Assembly: GCA_028691905.1 (NCBI GenBank)
Contig: JAQUYJ010000078.1
Location: 1 to 5,202, forward strand
Direction: 5' to 3'
Source: Bacilli bacterium
GTDB taxonomy: Bacteria; Bacillota_I; Bacilli_A; ML615J-28; CAG-698
Length of the DNA stretch: 5,202 nt
The position numbers and the translations under genes were made by a program. The notes below the pieces were generated by a model, which was not told the DNA's origin, ran no database searches, and was given only the letters and a program-made list of their open reading frames with translations. Each line of letters starts with the position of its first letter. The first letter of the stretch is position 1. Of the stretch, positions 1-5,202 are shown in pieces.

Positions 1-99
1 GTTTATGAAAATTGTTTAATTGAAGATCATTTTGAAACGATAAATGATGTGAAAATGAATTATATCGTTACCGAGAAAAGAATTATAAAAATCGATTAA
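1..99 (+). CDS. C-terminal end of an unidentified protein (partial)
   Basis: Frame 1 is open from the first base of the window to a TAA at 97-99, giving 32 residues that begin VYENCLIEDHF and end TEKRIIKID. The tail is mixed acidic and basic, with no cysteine or glycine motif and no membrane segment. I do not recognise the family. In many Bacillota a PIN/TRAM-domain gene or disA lies upstream of ispD, but this tail gives no support for either. The stop is only 13 bases before the preferred ispD start, with no room for a promoter, so this gene is very probably the preceding member of the same operon. Confidence 0.6.
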   Translation, partial: VYENCLIEDHFETINDVKMNYIVTEKRIIKID

Positions 100-105
100 A
101 GAAGG
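99..105 (+). promoter_or_regulatory. Ribosome binding site that decides the ispD start
   Basis: AAGAAGG overlaps the last base of the upstream stop codon. Three starts follow in a row in the same frame: GTG at 107, ATG at 110 and ATG at 113. The gaps from the final G are 1, 4 and 7 bases. Only the 113 ATG has normal spacing, so it is preferred; 110 remains possible and 107 is unlikely. Confidence 0.6.
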
Positions 106-112
106 TGTGATG

Positions 113-772
113 ATGTTTGATGTTATTTTATTAATGGCAGGGAATGCACAGCGAACCAATCTTGGATACAATAAAGTATTTTACCAAATCCTGGAAAAGC
201 CCATTTACCTATATTCTTTGGACGTGTTTCTGGAAATGGAAGAATGTGCTCGGATTATTATAGTTGCAAAGAAAGAAGAAATTCCGCTTCTGCGAAGTGT
301 TGAAAACAATCGTGTTTTGGTAGTGGAGGGGGGACCCTTACGCCAAGACAGTGTTTATTATGGCTTAAAACATACGACGCAGCCCCTTATTCTCATCCAT
401 GATGCTGCAAGACCAAATGTAAAAAAAGAAGATATCATAAAGTTGGTTGCCGAGATGAAAGATGCTGATGGTGCAGCTTTAGGATTTCCTGTTCAGGATA
501 CGATTAAAGAAATTACTGAAGAGCAGCTGCAAACATTGGAAAGAAGCAAATTATGGACAATTCAGACTCCACAGGCAATCAAACGGGATATCTTAATGAG
601 TTGTTTGTCAAAAGCACAAATTGATCAGTTCACTGCTTATGATGATTTGCAGTTATTGGAAAAATACGGATACAGTCATTTGAAAATCGTAACAGGATCC
701 AAATACAATCTAAAAGTTACGACAATGGAAGATATGAAATTGGCAGAATGGATGATAGGGGAGGGGTTATAA
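113..772 (+). CDS. ispD: 2-C-methyl-D-erythritol 4-phosphate cytidylyltransferase
   Basis: IspD joins CTP and MEP to give CDP-methylerythritol plus pyrophosphate, the third step of the MEP isoprenoid pathway, in the cytosol. The protein is 219 residues from the 113 ATG, a normal length for the family. It has the GT-A-like nucleotidyltransferase fold markers in order: an N-terminal CTP loop MAGNAQR at 8-14 with Arg14, Lys21 in YNKVF, GGPLRQDS at 73-80, the hallmark HDAARP at 96-101, QDT at 128-130, Arg144, TPQ at 152-154 and the substrate lysine Lys201 in LKVTT. The usual AAGxGxR loop is altered: the first Ala is Met8 and the second Gly is Ala12. The Arg and both catalytic lysines are kept, so activity is expected. 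The stop TAA shares a base with the ispF ATG. Identification is firm; only the exact start (107, 110 or 113) is open. Confidence 0.94.
   Translation: MFDVILLMAGNAQRTNLGYNKVFYQILEKPIYLYSLDVFLEMEECARIIIVAKKEEIPLLRSVENNRVLVVEGGPLRQDSVYYGLKHTTQPLILIHDAARPNVKKEDIIKLVAEMKDADGAALGFPVQDTIKEITEEQLQTLERSKLWTIQTPQAIKRDILMSCLSKAQIDQFTAYDDLQLLEKYGYSHLKIVTGSKYNLKVTTMEDMKLAEWMIGEGL
757..766 (+). promoter_or_regulatory. Strong ribosome binding site that decides the ispF start
   Basis: AGGGGAGGGG inside the last codons of ispD contains GGAGG at 760-764, seven bases before the ATG at 772. This supports 772 as the start over an in-frame ATG at 748, which would add eight residues (MDDRGGVI) before the conserved FRIGHSYD start of the family. 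Confidence 0.8.
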
Positions 773-1266
773 TGTTTCGGATTGGCCATTCATATGACAC
801 TCATCGGATTGGACCCCATAAATTATTCAAATTAGGCGGAGTTCCAATTCCCTGGAATCGGGGATTAATCGGTCATTCTGATGCTGATGTAGTACTGCAT
901 GTAGTTGCGGAATCAATCATCGGAGCGCTTGCTTTGGGTGATTTGGGGACATTGTTCCCCGATACAGATTCCCAATATAAAAACCGTGATTCCAGTTTCT
1001 TTGTTGCAGAAGCTGTAAAGATAATGGAAGAACGGGGATATACCATTCAAAATATCGATATAACAGTATATCTGGAAGAACCGATGCTTGTGCCCTATAA
1101 ACCATTGATGAAAAAGCAAATTGCTGCCTTGTTAAAAACAGCAGAAAATAATGTGAATATTAAAGCAACCAGAGGAGAAGGCTTGGGATACATAGGCCGA
1201 AGGGAAGGAATGAGTGCAGAAGCAGTTGTCCTGCTTATTTCCAACCCCCAAATGAAGAAACTATGA
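772..1266 (+). CDS. ispF: 2-C-methyl-D-erythritol 2,4-cyclodiphosphate synthase
   Basis: IspF cyclises CDP-methylerythritol 2-phosphate to methylerythritol 2,4-cyclodiphosphate with release of CMP; the family is a homotrimer with a divalent metal at subunit interfaces. The 164-residue length is typical. It starts with FRIGHSYDTH, giving metal ligands Asp9 and His11, and the third ligand is His43 in the GHSDADVVLH block (34-43). FPDTD at 62-66 and the KATRGEGLGYIGR block at 131-143, with Lys131, Thr133, Glu136 and Arg143, match the nucleotide-binding signature. The segment LEEPMLVP (101-108) differs from the more usual AQxPKLxP, but no known metal ligand is lost. The start overlaps the ispD stop by one base (TAATG) and the stop overlaps pncA by four (ATGA), so the gene is translationally coupled on both sides. 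The enzyme between the two in the pathway, IspE, is not in the window. Confidence 0.96.
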   Translation: MFRIGHSYDTHRIGPHKLFKLGGVPIPWNRGLIGHSDADVVLHVVAESIIGALALGDLGTLFPDTDSQYKNRDSSFFVAEAVKIMEERGYTIQNIDITVYLEEPMLVPYKPLMKKQIAALLKTAENNVNIKATRGEGLGYIGRREGMSAEAVVLLISNPQMKKL

Positions 1267-1793
1267 ATTGTTTAATAGTAGTGGATTATCAAGTTGATTT
1301 TGTGATTGGTAGCTTGGGTTTTAGGCAGGCCGTCCAACTGGAAGAACGAATCAGCAAAAAAATAGAAGCTTATATCAAAAATCAGGACCAGGTTATTTAT
1401 ACACTGGACAGTCATGACGAAGCGTATCTGTCATCGCAGGAAGGTAAAAAATTACCGGTTAAACACTGTATTAAAAACACGGATGGATGGGTCCGGTATG
1501 GGAAAATCGCTGATTATCCCGGGCTGGTAATCGAAAAAGACCGCTTTGGCTCGACAGAACTATTTAATTACTTACAACAAAATACATTTGACCAAATTGA
1601 AATTGTCGGATTGGTTACCAATATTTGCGTATTGGTAAATGCTGTTTTAGTTAAAACTGCTGCAAAAGAAATACCTGTAACAGTTGATGCTGCTTGTACC
1701 GCATCCTATAATCAACTTCTCCATGAAAAAGCATTGGATATCATGGAAGAACTGCAAATTCATGTCGTGAATCGAGGAAAAAGAAATGAATAA
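1263..1793 (+). CDS. pncA: Nicotinamidase (isochorismatase-family cysteine hydrolase)
   Basis: This enzyme hydrolyses nicotinamide to nicotinate and ammonia, the first step of deamidating NAD salvage. The 176-residue protein is a single isochorismatase-like alpha/beta domain. The catalytic triad is visible as Asp8 (VVDYQVDF), Lys92 (IEKDRFGS) and the nucleophile Cys122 (GLVTNICV). The metal site fits the streptococcal nicotinamidase pattern of Asp, His, Glu, His: Asp49 and His51 in TLDSHD, Glu60 in QEGKKLP and His68 in VKHC. The metal residues and the adjacent pncB argue for nicotinamidase over isochorismatase or another amide hydrolase of the superfamily. No good Shine-Dalgarno precedes the ATG, which overlaps the ispF stop as ATGA, so translation probably depends on reinitiation after ispF. 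The 3' end overlaps pncB by eight bases. Confidence 0.9.
   Translation: MNCLIVVDYQVDFVIGSLGFRQAVQLEERISKKIEAYIKNQDQVIYTLDSHDEAYLSSQEGKKLPVKHCIKNTDGWVRYGKIADYPGLVIEKDRFGSTELFNYLQQNTFDQIEIVGLVTNICVLVNAVLVKTAAKEIPVTVDAACTASYNQLLHEKALDIMEELQIHVVNRGKRNE
1774..1778 (+). promoter_or_regulatory. Ribosome binding site for pncB inside pncA
   Basis: GAGGA near the end of pncA stands seven bases before the ATG at 1786. It supports that start, which overlaps the end of pncA by eight bases in a different frame. Confidence 0.65.
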
Positions 1794-3219
1794 AAGAAAC
1801 TATACGATGATGTGTGATTTTTATGAATTAACGATGGCAAATGGGTATTTTGAAGGAAATTTAAAAGATCAAATCTGTTATTTTGATGTATTCTTTCGCA
1901 CCATCCCTGACCAAGGAGGCTTTGCCATTTGTGCCGGTTTGGAACAGGTAATTGACTACATTCAAAATCTTCAATTCAGTGAAGAAGATATCCATTTTCT
2001 GCGAAGTAAAAAAATCTTCTCGGCAGCGTTCTTATCGTATTTACAGTCATTTCATTTTACTGGTGATATTTACGCTATTCCCGAAGGAACCCCCATTTTT
2101 CCCAATGAAGCAATCATGACGATTAAATCAAAAGCAATAGAAGCACAGTTTATGGAAACCTATATATTGACTGAACTCAATCACCAGTCATTGATTGCTA
2201 CCAAAGCCAACCGAATTGTCCGTGCTGCCAATAACCGCTCCGTATCAGAATTTGGTTCGCGAAGAGCACATGGAGCAGAAGCGGCGATTTTAGGTTCACG
2301 TGCTGCTTATATTGCCGGTTGTTCGGGAACTTCGTGTACTTATTCCGGCAAAGAGTTCAACATTCCTGTTATTGGAACGATGGCTCACTCATGGGTACAA
2401 ATGTTTGAAGATGAATTGCTTGCTTTTAAAAAATACTGTGAAATTTATCCCAACAGTGCAATATTATTGGTTGATACCTATAATGTAGTAAAAAGTGGTA
2501 TCCCCAATGCTATTCAAGCTTTTAATGAAGTATTGAAACCATTGGGAAAAAGACCGGCAGGAATACGCCTGGATTCGGGTGATATTGCTTATTTGTCGAA
2601 GAAAGCACGGGAAATGCTGGACGAAGCCGGATATCAGGATTGCAAAATATTTGCTTCCAATTCACTGGATGAACACATCATTCGGGATATTTTATTTCAG
2701 GATGCAAAAATTGATAGTTTTGGGGTAGGAGAACGTTTAATCACTTCGAAAAGTAATCCTGTATTTGATGGAGTATATAAATTGGTTGCTATTGAAAATG
2801 ATAAAAAGGAAATCATTCCTAAAATTAAAGTCAGCGAAAATATAGGTAAGATTACCACTCCTCATTACAAAAAAGTATATCGACTCTACGATAAAGAAAA
2901 TAATAAGGCAATAGCTGACTATATATGCCTGCATGATGAAAAAATAGAGGAGAATAAGGCTTTAGAGTTATTTGATCCAAATGCAGTTTGGAAAAGAAAA
3001 ACGATTGCTGATTTTGTCGCAAAAGAATTACAGGTTCCTATTTTTCTAAACGGACAATTGGTTTACCAATGCCCTTCTACAGAAAAGATACGAGCTTATT
3101 GTTTGGCTCAGATAGACACTTTATGGCAGGAAGTAACCAGATTTGAAAGTCCTCATCGTTACTATGTTGATTTATCGCAGAAATTATGGGATATCAAAAA
3201 TGCAATGCTTCGCCGATGA
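1786..3219 (+). CDS. pncB: Nicotinate phosphoribosyltransferase
   Basis: PncB condenses nicotinate with PRPP to nicotinate mononucleotide, coupled to ATP hydrolysis through a phosphohistidine; it uses the product of the preceding pncA and feeds the Preiss-Handler route to NAD. The 477-residue length fits the long Firmicutes form, not the roughly 400-residue enterobacterial one. The N-terminus MMCDFYELTMANGYF (8-22) is the family opening. SEFGSRRAHG (154-163) is the phosphate and nicotinate binding block, GTMAHSWVQMF (197-207) carries the predicted phosphorylated His201, GIRLDSGD (259-266) is the PRPP-binding strand, SNSLDE (291-296) follows, and FGVGERL (312-318) is the second phosphate-binding loop. 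The C-terminal part, from about residue 340, is the extra domain found in this subgroup. It is the last gene of the operon, with a hairpin terminator starting five bases after the stop. Confidence 0.96.
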   Translation: MNKRNYTMMCDFYELTMANGYFEGNLKDQICYFDVFFRTIPDQGGFAICAGLEQVIDYIQNLQFSEEDIHFLRSKKIFSAAFLSYLQSFHFTGDIYAIPEGTPIFPNEAIMTIKSKAIEAQFMETYILTELNHQSLIATKANRIVRAANNRSVSEFGSRRAHGAEAAILGSRAAYIAGCSGTSCTYSGKEFNIPVIGTMAHSWVQMFEDELLAFKKYCEIYPNSAILLVDTYNVVKSGIPNAIQAFNEVLKPLGKRPAGIRLDSGDIAYLSKKAREMLDEAGYQDCKIFASNSLDEHIIRDILFQDAKIDSFGVGERLITSKSNPVFDGVYKLVAIENDKKEIIPKIKVSENIGKITTPHYKKVYRLYDKENNKAIADYICLHDEKIEENKALELFDPNAVWKRKTIADFVAKELQVPIFLNGQLVYQCPSTEKIRAYCLAQIDTLWQEVTRFESPHRYYVDLSQKLWDIKNAMLRR

Positions 3220-3223
3220 CAAT

Positions 3224-3256
3224 AAGATTATGCTTTTCCGCATAATCTTTTTCTTT
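3224..3256 (+). terminator. Rho-independent terminator of the ispD-ispF-pncA-pncB operon
   Basis: A perfect 10-base-pair stem, AAGATTATGC (3224-3233) with GCATAATCTT (3240-3249), encloses a six-base TTTTCC loop and runs into a T-rich tail at 3248-3256 (TTTTTCTTT). The stem is AT-rich, so the hairpin is of moderate strength. Its place just after the pncB stop and before the next promoter fits an operon end. Confidence 0.85.
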
Positions 3257-3282
3257 ACAAGAGAAAAAGCTTGTGTTACAAT
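3254..3282 (+). promoter_or_regulatory. Sigma-A-type promoter of the guanylate kinase-like gene
   Basis: The -35 box TTTACA (3254-3259) and the -10 box TACAAT (3277-3282) are separated by exactly 17 bases, each one mismatch from consensus. A TG at 3274-3275 forms an extended -10 (TGTTACAAT). Transcription would begin near 3288-3290, leaving a leader of about 20 bases before the ATG at 3309, too short for a riboswitch. The -35 box lies in the last bases of the preceding terminator's T-tract. Confidence 0.8.
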
Positions 3283-3293
3283 GGGGAGTAGAC

Positions 3294-3300
3294 AAAGGAG
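3294..3300 (+). promoter_or_regulatory. Strong ribosome binding site that decides the kinase start
   Basis: AAAGGAG stands eight bases before the ATG at 3309. An in-frame alternative start (TTG at 3273) lies inside the promoter, upstream of any likely transcript, so it is excluded. Confidence 0.85.
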
Positions 3301-3308
3301 CCATACAT

Positions 3309-3857
3309 ATGTTAATAATGACCGGTGCAAGTGCCAGTGGAAAAACAGAAATAGCTAAAATTCTTATTCAGAAGCATGGATTTCAAAAAATGATTACCTA
3401 TACGACACGACCAATGCGGGATAATGAAAAGAATGGATTGGACTATCATTTTATCACAATTGAAGATTTTATTGAAAAGACAAAACAAAACTTTTTTATT
3501 GAAACAACTGTTTATAATAATCATTATTACGGTACAGCTTTTCAGGATGCAGCAACGGATAAGGTGCTCATTGTCGATACATTTGGGGCAAATGAACTGT
3601 TTGAAAGACTGGGGACCAAAGCAGTATTCTTTTACTTGGAATCTAAAGCAGAAATAAGAAAAGAAAGAATGATAATGCGGGGAGACCGTCTAGGAGATAT
3701 CAAAAAACGCCTGGAAAATGATGCAATATTTTTCCAGCAGAAAAATATGGTCCACATCGATTATATTATTGATACCAATACTGCTGGCTTGGATGAATTA
3801 GCCAGTAAAATCAATCTCATCTATCAATCACATCAAAAAAAGCAAGGCTCATTGTAG
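3309..3857 (+). CDS. Guanylate kinase-like nucleoside monophosphate kinase
   Basis: The 182-residue protein resembles guanylate kinase, which phosphorylates GMP to GDP with ATP. It opens with a P-loop, GASASGKT (6-13, with Lys12). The GMP-binding signature follows: TYTTRPMR (30-37, with Arg34 and Arg37) and GLDYHF (43-48, with Tyr46). Next come FFIETTVYNNHYYGT (62-76, with Glu65), matching the family's FLE...YGT block, and VDTFGA (89-94). An arginine-rich lid has Arg120, Arg124, Arg127 and Arg134. The P-loop differs from the usual GPSGxGKxT and the protein is somewhat short (typical Gmk is about 200-210), so it may be a second, divergent Gmk and not the housekeeping enzyme, usually found beside rpoZ or dacA-like genes elsewhere. 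Relaxed specificity or a different monophosphate substrate is possible. It has its own promoter and is a single-gene unit. Its last codons and TAG stop lie inside the terminator hairpin, so the KKQGSL tail is encoded by that structure. Confidence 0.8.
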   Translation: MLIMTGASASGKTEIAKILIQKHGFQKMITYTTRPMRDNEKNGLDYHFITIEDFIEKTKQNFFIETTVYNNHYYGTAFQDAATDKVLIVDTFGANELFERLGTKAVFFYLESKAEIRKERMIMRGDRLGDIKKRLENDAIFFQQKNMVHIDYIIDTNTAGLDELASKINLIYQSHQKKQGSL

Positions 3858-3869
3858 CCTTGCTTTATT
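3835..3869. terminator. Bidirectional terminator between convergent genes
   Basis: An 11-base-pair perfect stem, AAAGCAAGGCT (3839-3849) with AGCCTTGCTTT (3856-3866), encloses a six-base loop. Read on the minus strand it is followed by a run of seven T (complement of A 3835-3841), a classical terminator for the LTA synthase gene. Read on the plus strand the tail is TTTATTCATTATT, weaker but T-rich, and serves the kinase gene. Both stop codons fall in the structure: TAG 3855-3857 on plus and TAA 3867-3865 on minus. Confidence 0.85.
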
Positions 3870-5202
3870 CATTATTAAAATAATGTGTTTTCAAGATTAA
3901 ATCATTTAATCGCTTATATTGTTCGAAAAAGGTTAGAACTTCATTGTATGGTATATTTCCGATTATTTTACTGCTGGGATATAAAATAGTACCATCATCC
4001 AACCAAATATCCAAGTTTCGGGGACTGTAAATGAAAGTGGGCTCAGTGGTAAAGATATCTGTCCCAAAATGGTATTTTGATGATAAACCGAATAGATTAG
4101 ACATGCTTCGATATAAATCAACTGTCCCGCATACTTTATCATTTACAGATGGTGCAAATAAGTCTTCATTATAGACAATAAGCGGAACATTCTGCATTTG
4201 TTTGCGAAATTCTATATCACTTACTTCATCTGCAACGATTGCTTCATAATCACCTTTAAACAGGCTGGAAGTATGATCACCATATATTACAATGACTGCG
4301 TCATCCAATAAGTCTTTTTCAGCCATTTTACTAATAAATTCACCGATTGCTTCATCAATAAAGTGATTGTATTCCAAATAACTCTTGCTGAGAGCAGTTA
4401 AATTTTGAAATGGGAATGTTGGTATTTCAGCTGCTGGAACATAGGGGGAATGAGCTGTAAGCATAATGGAATAAGCAAAATAGCGTGTTTTTGTCTCTAA
4501 AATATCCGCTAAATTGTTCATAAAGAAATGATCATCTAAATAAGAATGAATAAGGGGCAGTTCTTCTCCCAAACTTTCGTAATAACTAAGATCATAATGC
4601 TCGTCAAAACCCAAGGTATTCAGGTGTTCTACATTACGGTAATAAAAATCACCTATATTACCATGGAGGGAAAAAGTATCATACCCATCTTTTTTGAAAT
4701 CTTTGGCGAGTGTTTCATAATTATTACCGGCAAATTCGAATATGGTTAAATCATTTCCATTTCCGTACAAACCGGTAAGAGCAGAAAATTCACAATCGGA
4801 TGTATTTCCAATTCCGGATGTAGAATAAAATTGATTGTAATGGATGCCCTGGTTTGCCAGATTATTCAAATTCGGTGTAATTTCTATCCCATCGACTTCC
4901 AAATTGATTAAAAAATCATTAAAAGCTTCCAGTTGAATGACAATTAAGTTTTTATCTGCAGCCAGATTAGTGAAATCATTGGCAACAGTATAAGTTTGCT
5001 GGTCAATCGGATTGAGATAAGTAGGATTCTCATAATAAGACAAAAAGGTTTCTATTTCTTCTTGGTCAGAAGGAAGCAATGGTTTATCTTTTCGGAAAGC
5101 TTCTGCGAACATGTCATAAAAGAAATATTGATAGACACCCATCTGATGGCTTCCATATAAACCGCTTAAACTGTTTTCATAAATAGTATCTTTTGTATGA
5201 AT
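3865..5202 (-). CDS. LTA synthase family protein, extracellular catalytic domain (N-terminus outside window)
   Basis: The frame is open to the right window edge: 20 codons (IHTKDTIYENSL onward) precede the first in-window Met at 5142, so that Met is not the true start and 445 residues are visible. Numbering from that Met, the LtaS sulfatase-fold active site is present: Glu72 in IQLEAFNDFL, nucleophile Thr114 in GNTSDCEF, and Asp289-His290 in IYGDHTSS, equivalent to the metal ligands of staphylococcal LtaS. Arg169 (FYYRN) and His231 (LTAHSPY) match its glycerol-phosphate binding residues; the Trp next to that Arg is replaced by aromatic Tyr. Family members transfer glycerol phosphate from phosphatidylglycerol to lipoteichoic acid on the outer membrane face. 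The N-terminal five-helix membrane part expected of the family would lie beyond the window. It could be the main synthase, an LTA primase or another phosphoglycerol transferase; sequence alone does not separate these. It converges on the kinase gene and shares its terminator. Confidence 0.88.
   Translation of the reverse strand: MHTKDTIYENSLSGLYGSHQMGVYQYFFYDMFAEAFRKDKPLLPSDQEEIETFLSYYENPTYLNPIDQQTYTVANDFTNLAADKNLIVIQLEAFNDFLINLEVDGIEITPNLNNLANQGIHYNQFYSTSGIGNTSDCEFSALTGLYGNGNDLTIFEFAGNNYETLAKDFKKDGYDTFSLHGNIGDFYYRNVEHLNTLGFDEHYDLSYYESLGEELPLIHSYLDDHFFMNNLADILETKTRYFAYSIMLTAHSPYVPAAEIPTFPFQNLTALSKSYLEYNHFIDEAIGEFISKMAEKDLLDDAVIVIYGDHTSSLFKGDYEAIVADEVSDIEFRKQMQNVPLIVYNEDLFAPSVNDKVCGTVDLYRSMSNLFGLSSKYHFGTDIFTTEPTFIYSPRNLDIWLDDGTILYPSSKIIGNIPYNEVLTFFEQYKRLNDLILKTHYFNNE

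Noticed and set aside
748..771. Upstream in-frame ATG for ispF adding eight residues (MDDRGGVI)
   Set aside because: The GGAGG at 760-764 lies inside this extension with ideal spacing to the 772 ATG, and the family starts at the FRIGHSYD segment. It would also overlap ispD by 25 bases.
913..1119. Minus-strand reading frames opposite ispF
   Set aside because: Two overlapping frames with no convincing start signals, fully covered by a clearly conserved gene on the plus strand.
3220..3308. Possible riboswitch or small RNA between pncB and the kinase gene
   Set aside because: The 89 bases are fully explained by a terminator, a promoter and a ribosome binding site; the expected leader is only about 20 bases.
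3143..3358. 71-codon plus-strand reading frame across the pncB end, terminator and kinase start
   Set aside because: It is out of frame with both real genes and spans a terminator and a promoter; its predicted protein has no recognisable pattern.
3870..3885. Perfect inverted repeat CATTATT-AA-AATAATG
   Set aside because: The two-base loop is too small for a stable hairpin, the arms are nearly all A and T, and it lies in the coding end of the LTA synthase gene. Likely chance in AT-rich DNA.
4546..4749. 67-codon plus-strand reading frame opposite the LTA synthase gene
   Set aside because: It is antisense to the well conserved catalytic domain and resembles no known protein; it is a by-product of the coding strand.

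Overview
The window is AT-rich, gene-dense bacterial DNA. Gene content and protein style suggest a low-GC Bacillota: a DOXP/MEP isoprenoid pair, a Streptococcus-type nicotinamidase, a Firmicutes-type long nicotinate phosphoribosyltransferase and an LtaS-type lipoteichoic acid synthase. TGA is used as a stop codon (ends of ispF and pncB), so the genetic code is the standard bacterial one and not the Mycoplasma code. An Erysipelotrichales-like relative is a plausible guess from the flavour of the IspD and IspF sequences, but that is inference.

Layout. Bases 1-99 hold the last 32 codons of an unidentified plus-strand gene. A tightly packed plus-strand operon follows: ispD (113-772), ispF (772-1266), pncA (1263-1793) and pncB (1786-3219). 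Consecutive genes overlap by 1, 4 and 8 bases, so they are almost certainly cotranscribed and translationally coupled. The operon's promoter lies upstream of the window. The operon ends at a clean hairpin terminator (3224-3256). The T-tract of that terminator runs directly into a near-consensus sigma-A promoter (3254-3282), which drives a single-gene unit for a guanylate kinase-like protein (3309-3857). Convergent to it on the minus strand is the extracellular catalytic half of an LTA synthase family gene (3865-5202), cut by the right window edge. A shared hairpin (3839-3866) lies across both convergent stop codons and looks like a bidirectional terminator.

How the genes work together. IspD and IspF are the cytidylyltransferase and cyclodiphosphate synthase steps of the MEP pathway to IPP/DMAPP. 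PncA turns nicotinamide into nicotinate, and PncB turns nicotinate into nicotinate mononucleotide, the entry to NAD by the Preiss-Handler route. The operon therefore joins isoprenoid precursor supply with pyridine salvage. The kinase and the LTA synthase are separate transcription units and need not be functionally linked to the operon.

I found no mobile elements, CRISPR arrays, tRNA or rRNA genes, riboswitch-like leaders or long repeats. No stretch above about 90 bases lacks a gene. I see no strong case for a new biological system. The items most worth a second look are the mixed operon, the possible stand-alone second guanylate kinase and the terminator that lies across two stop codons.
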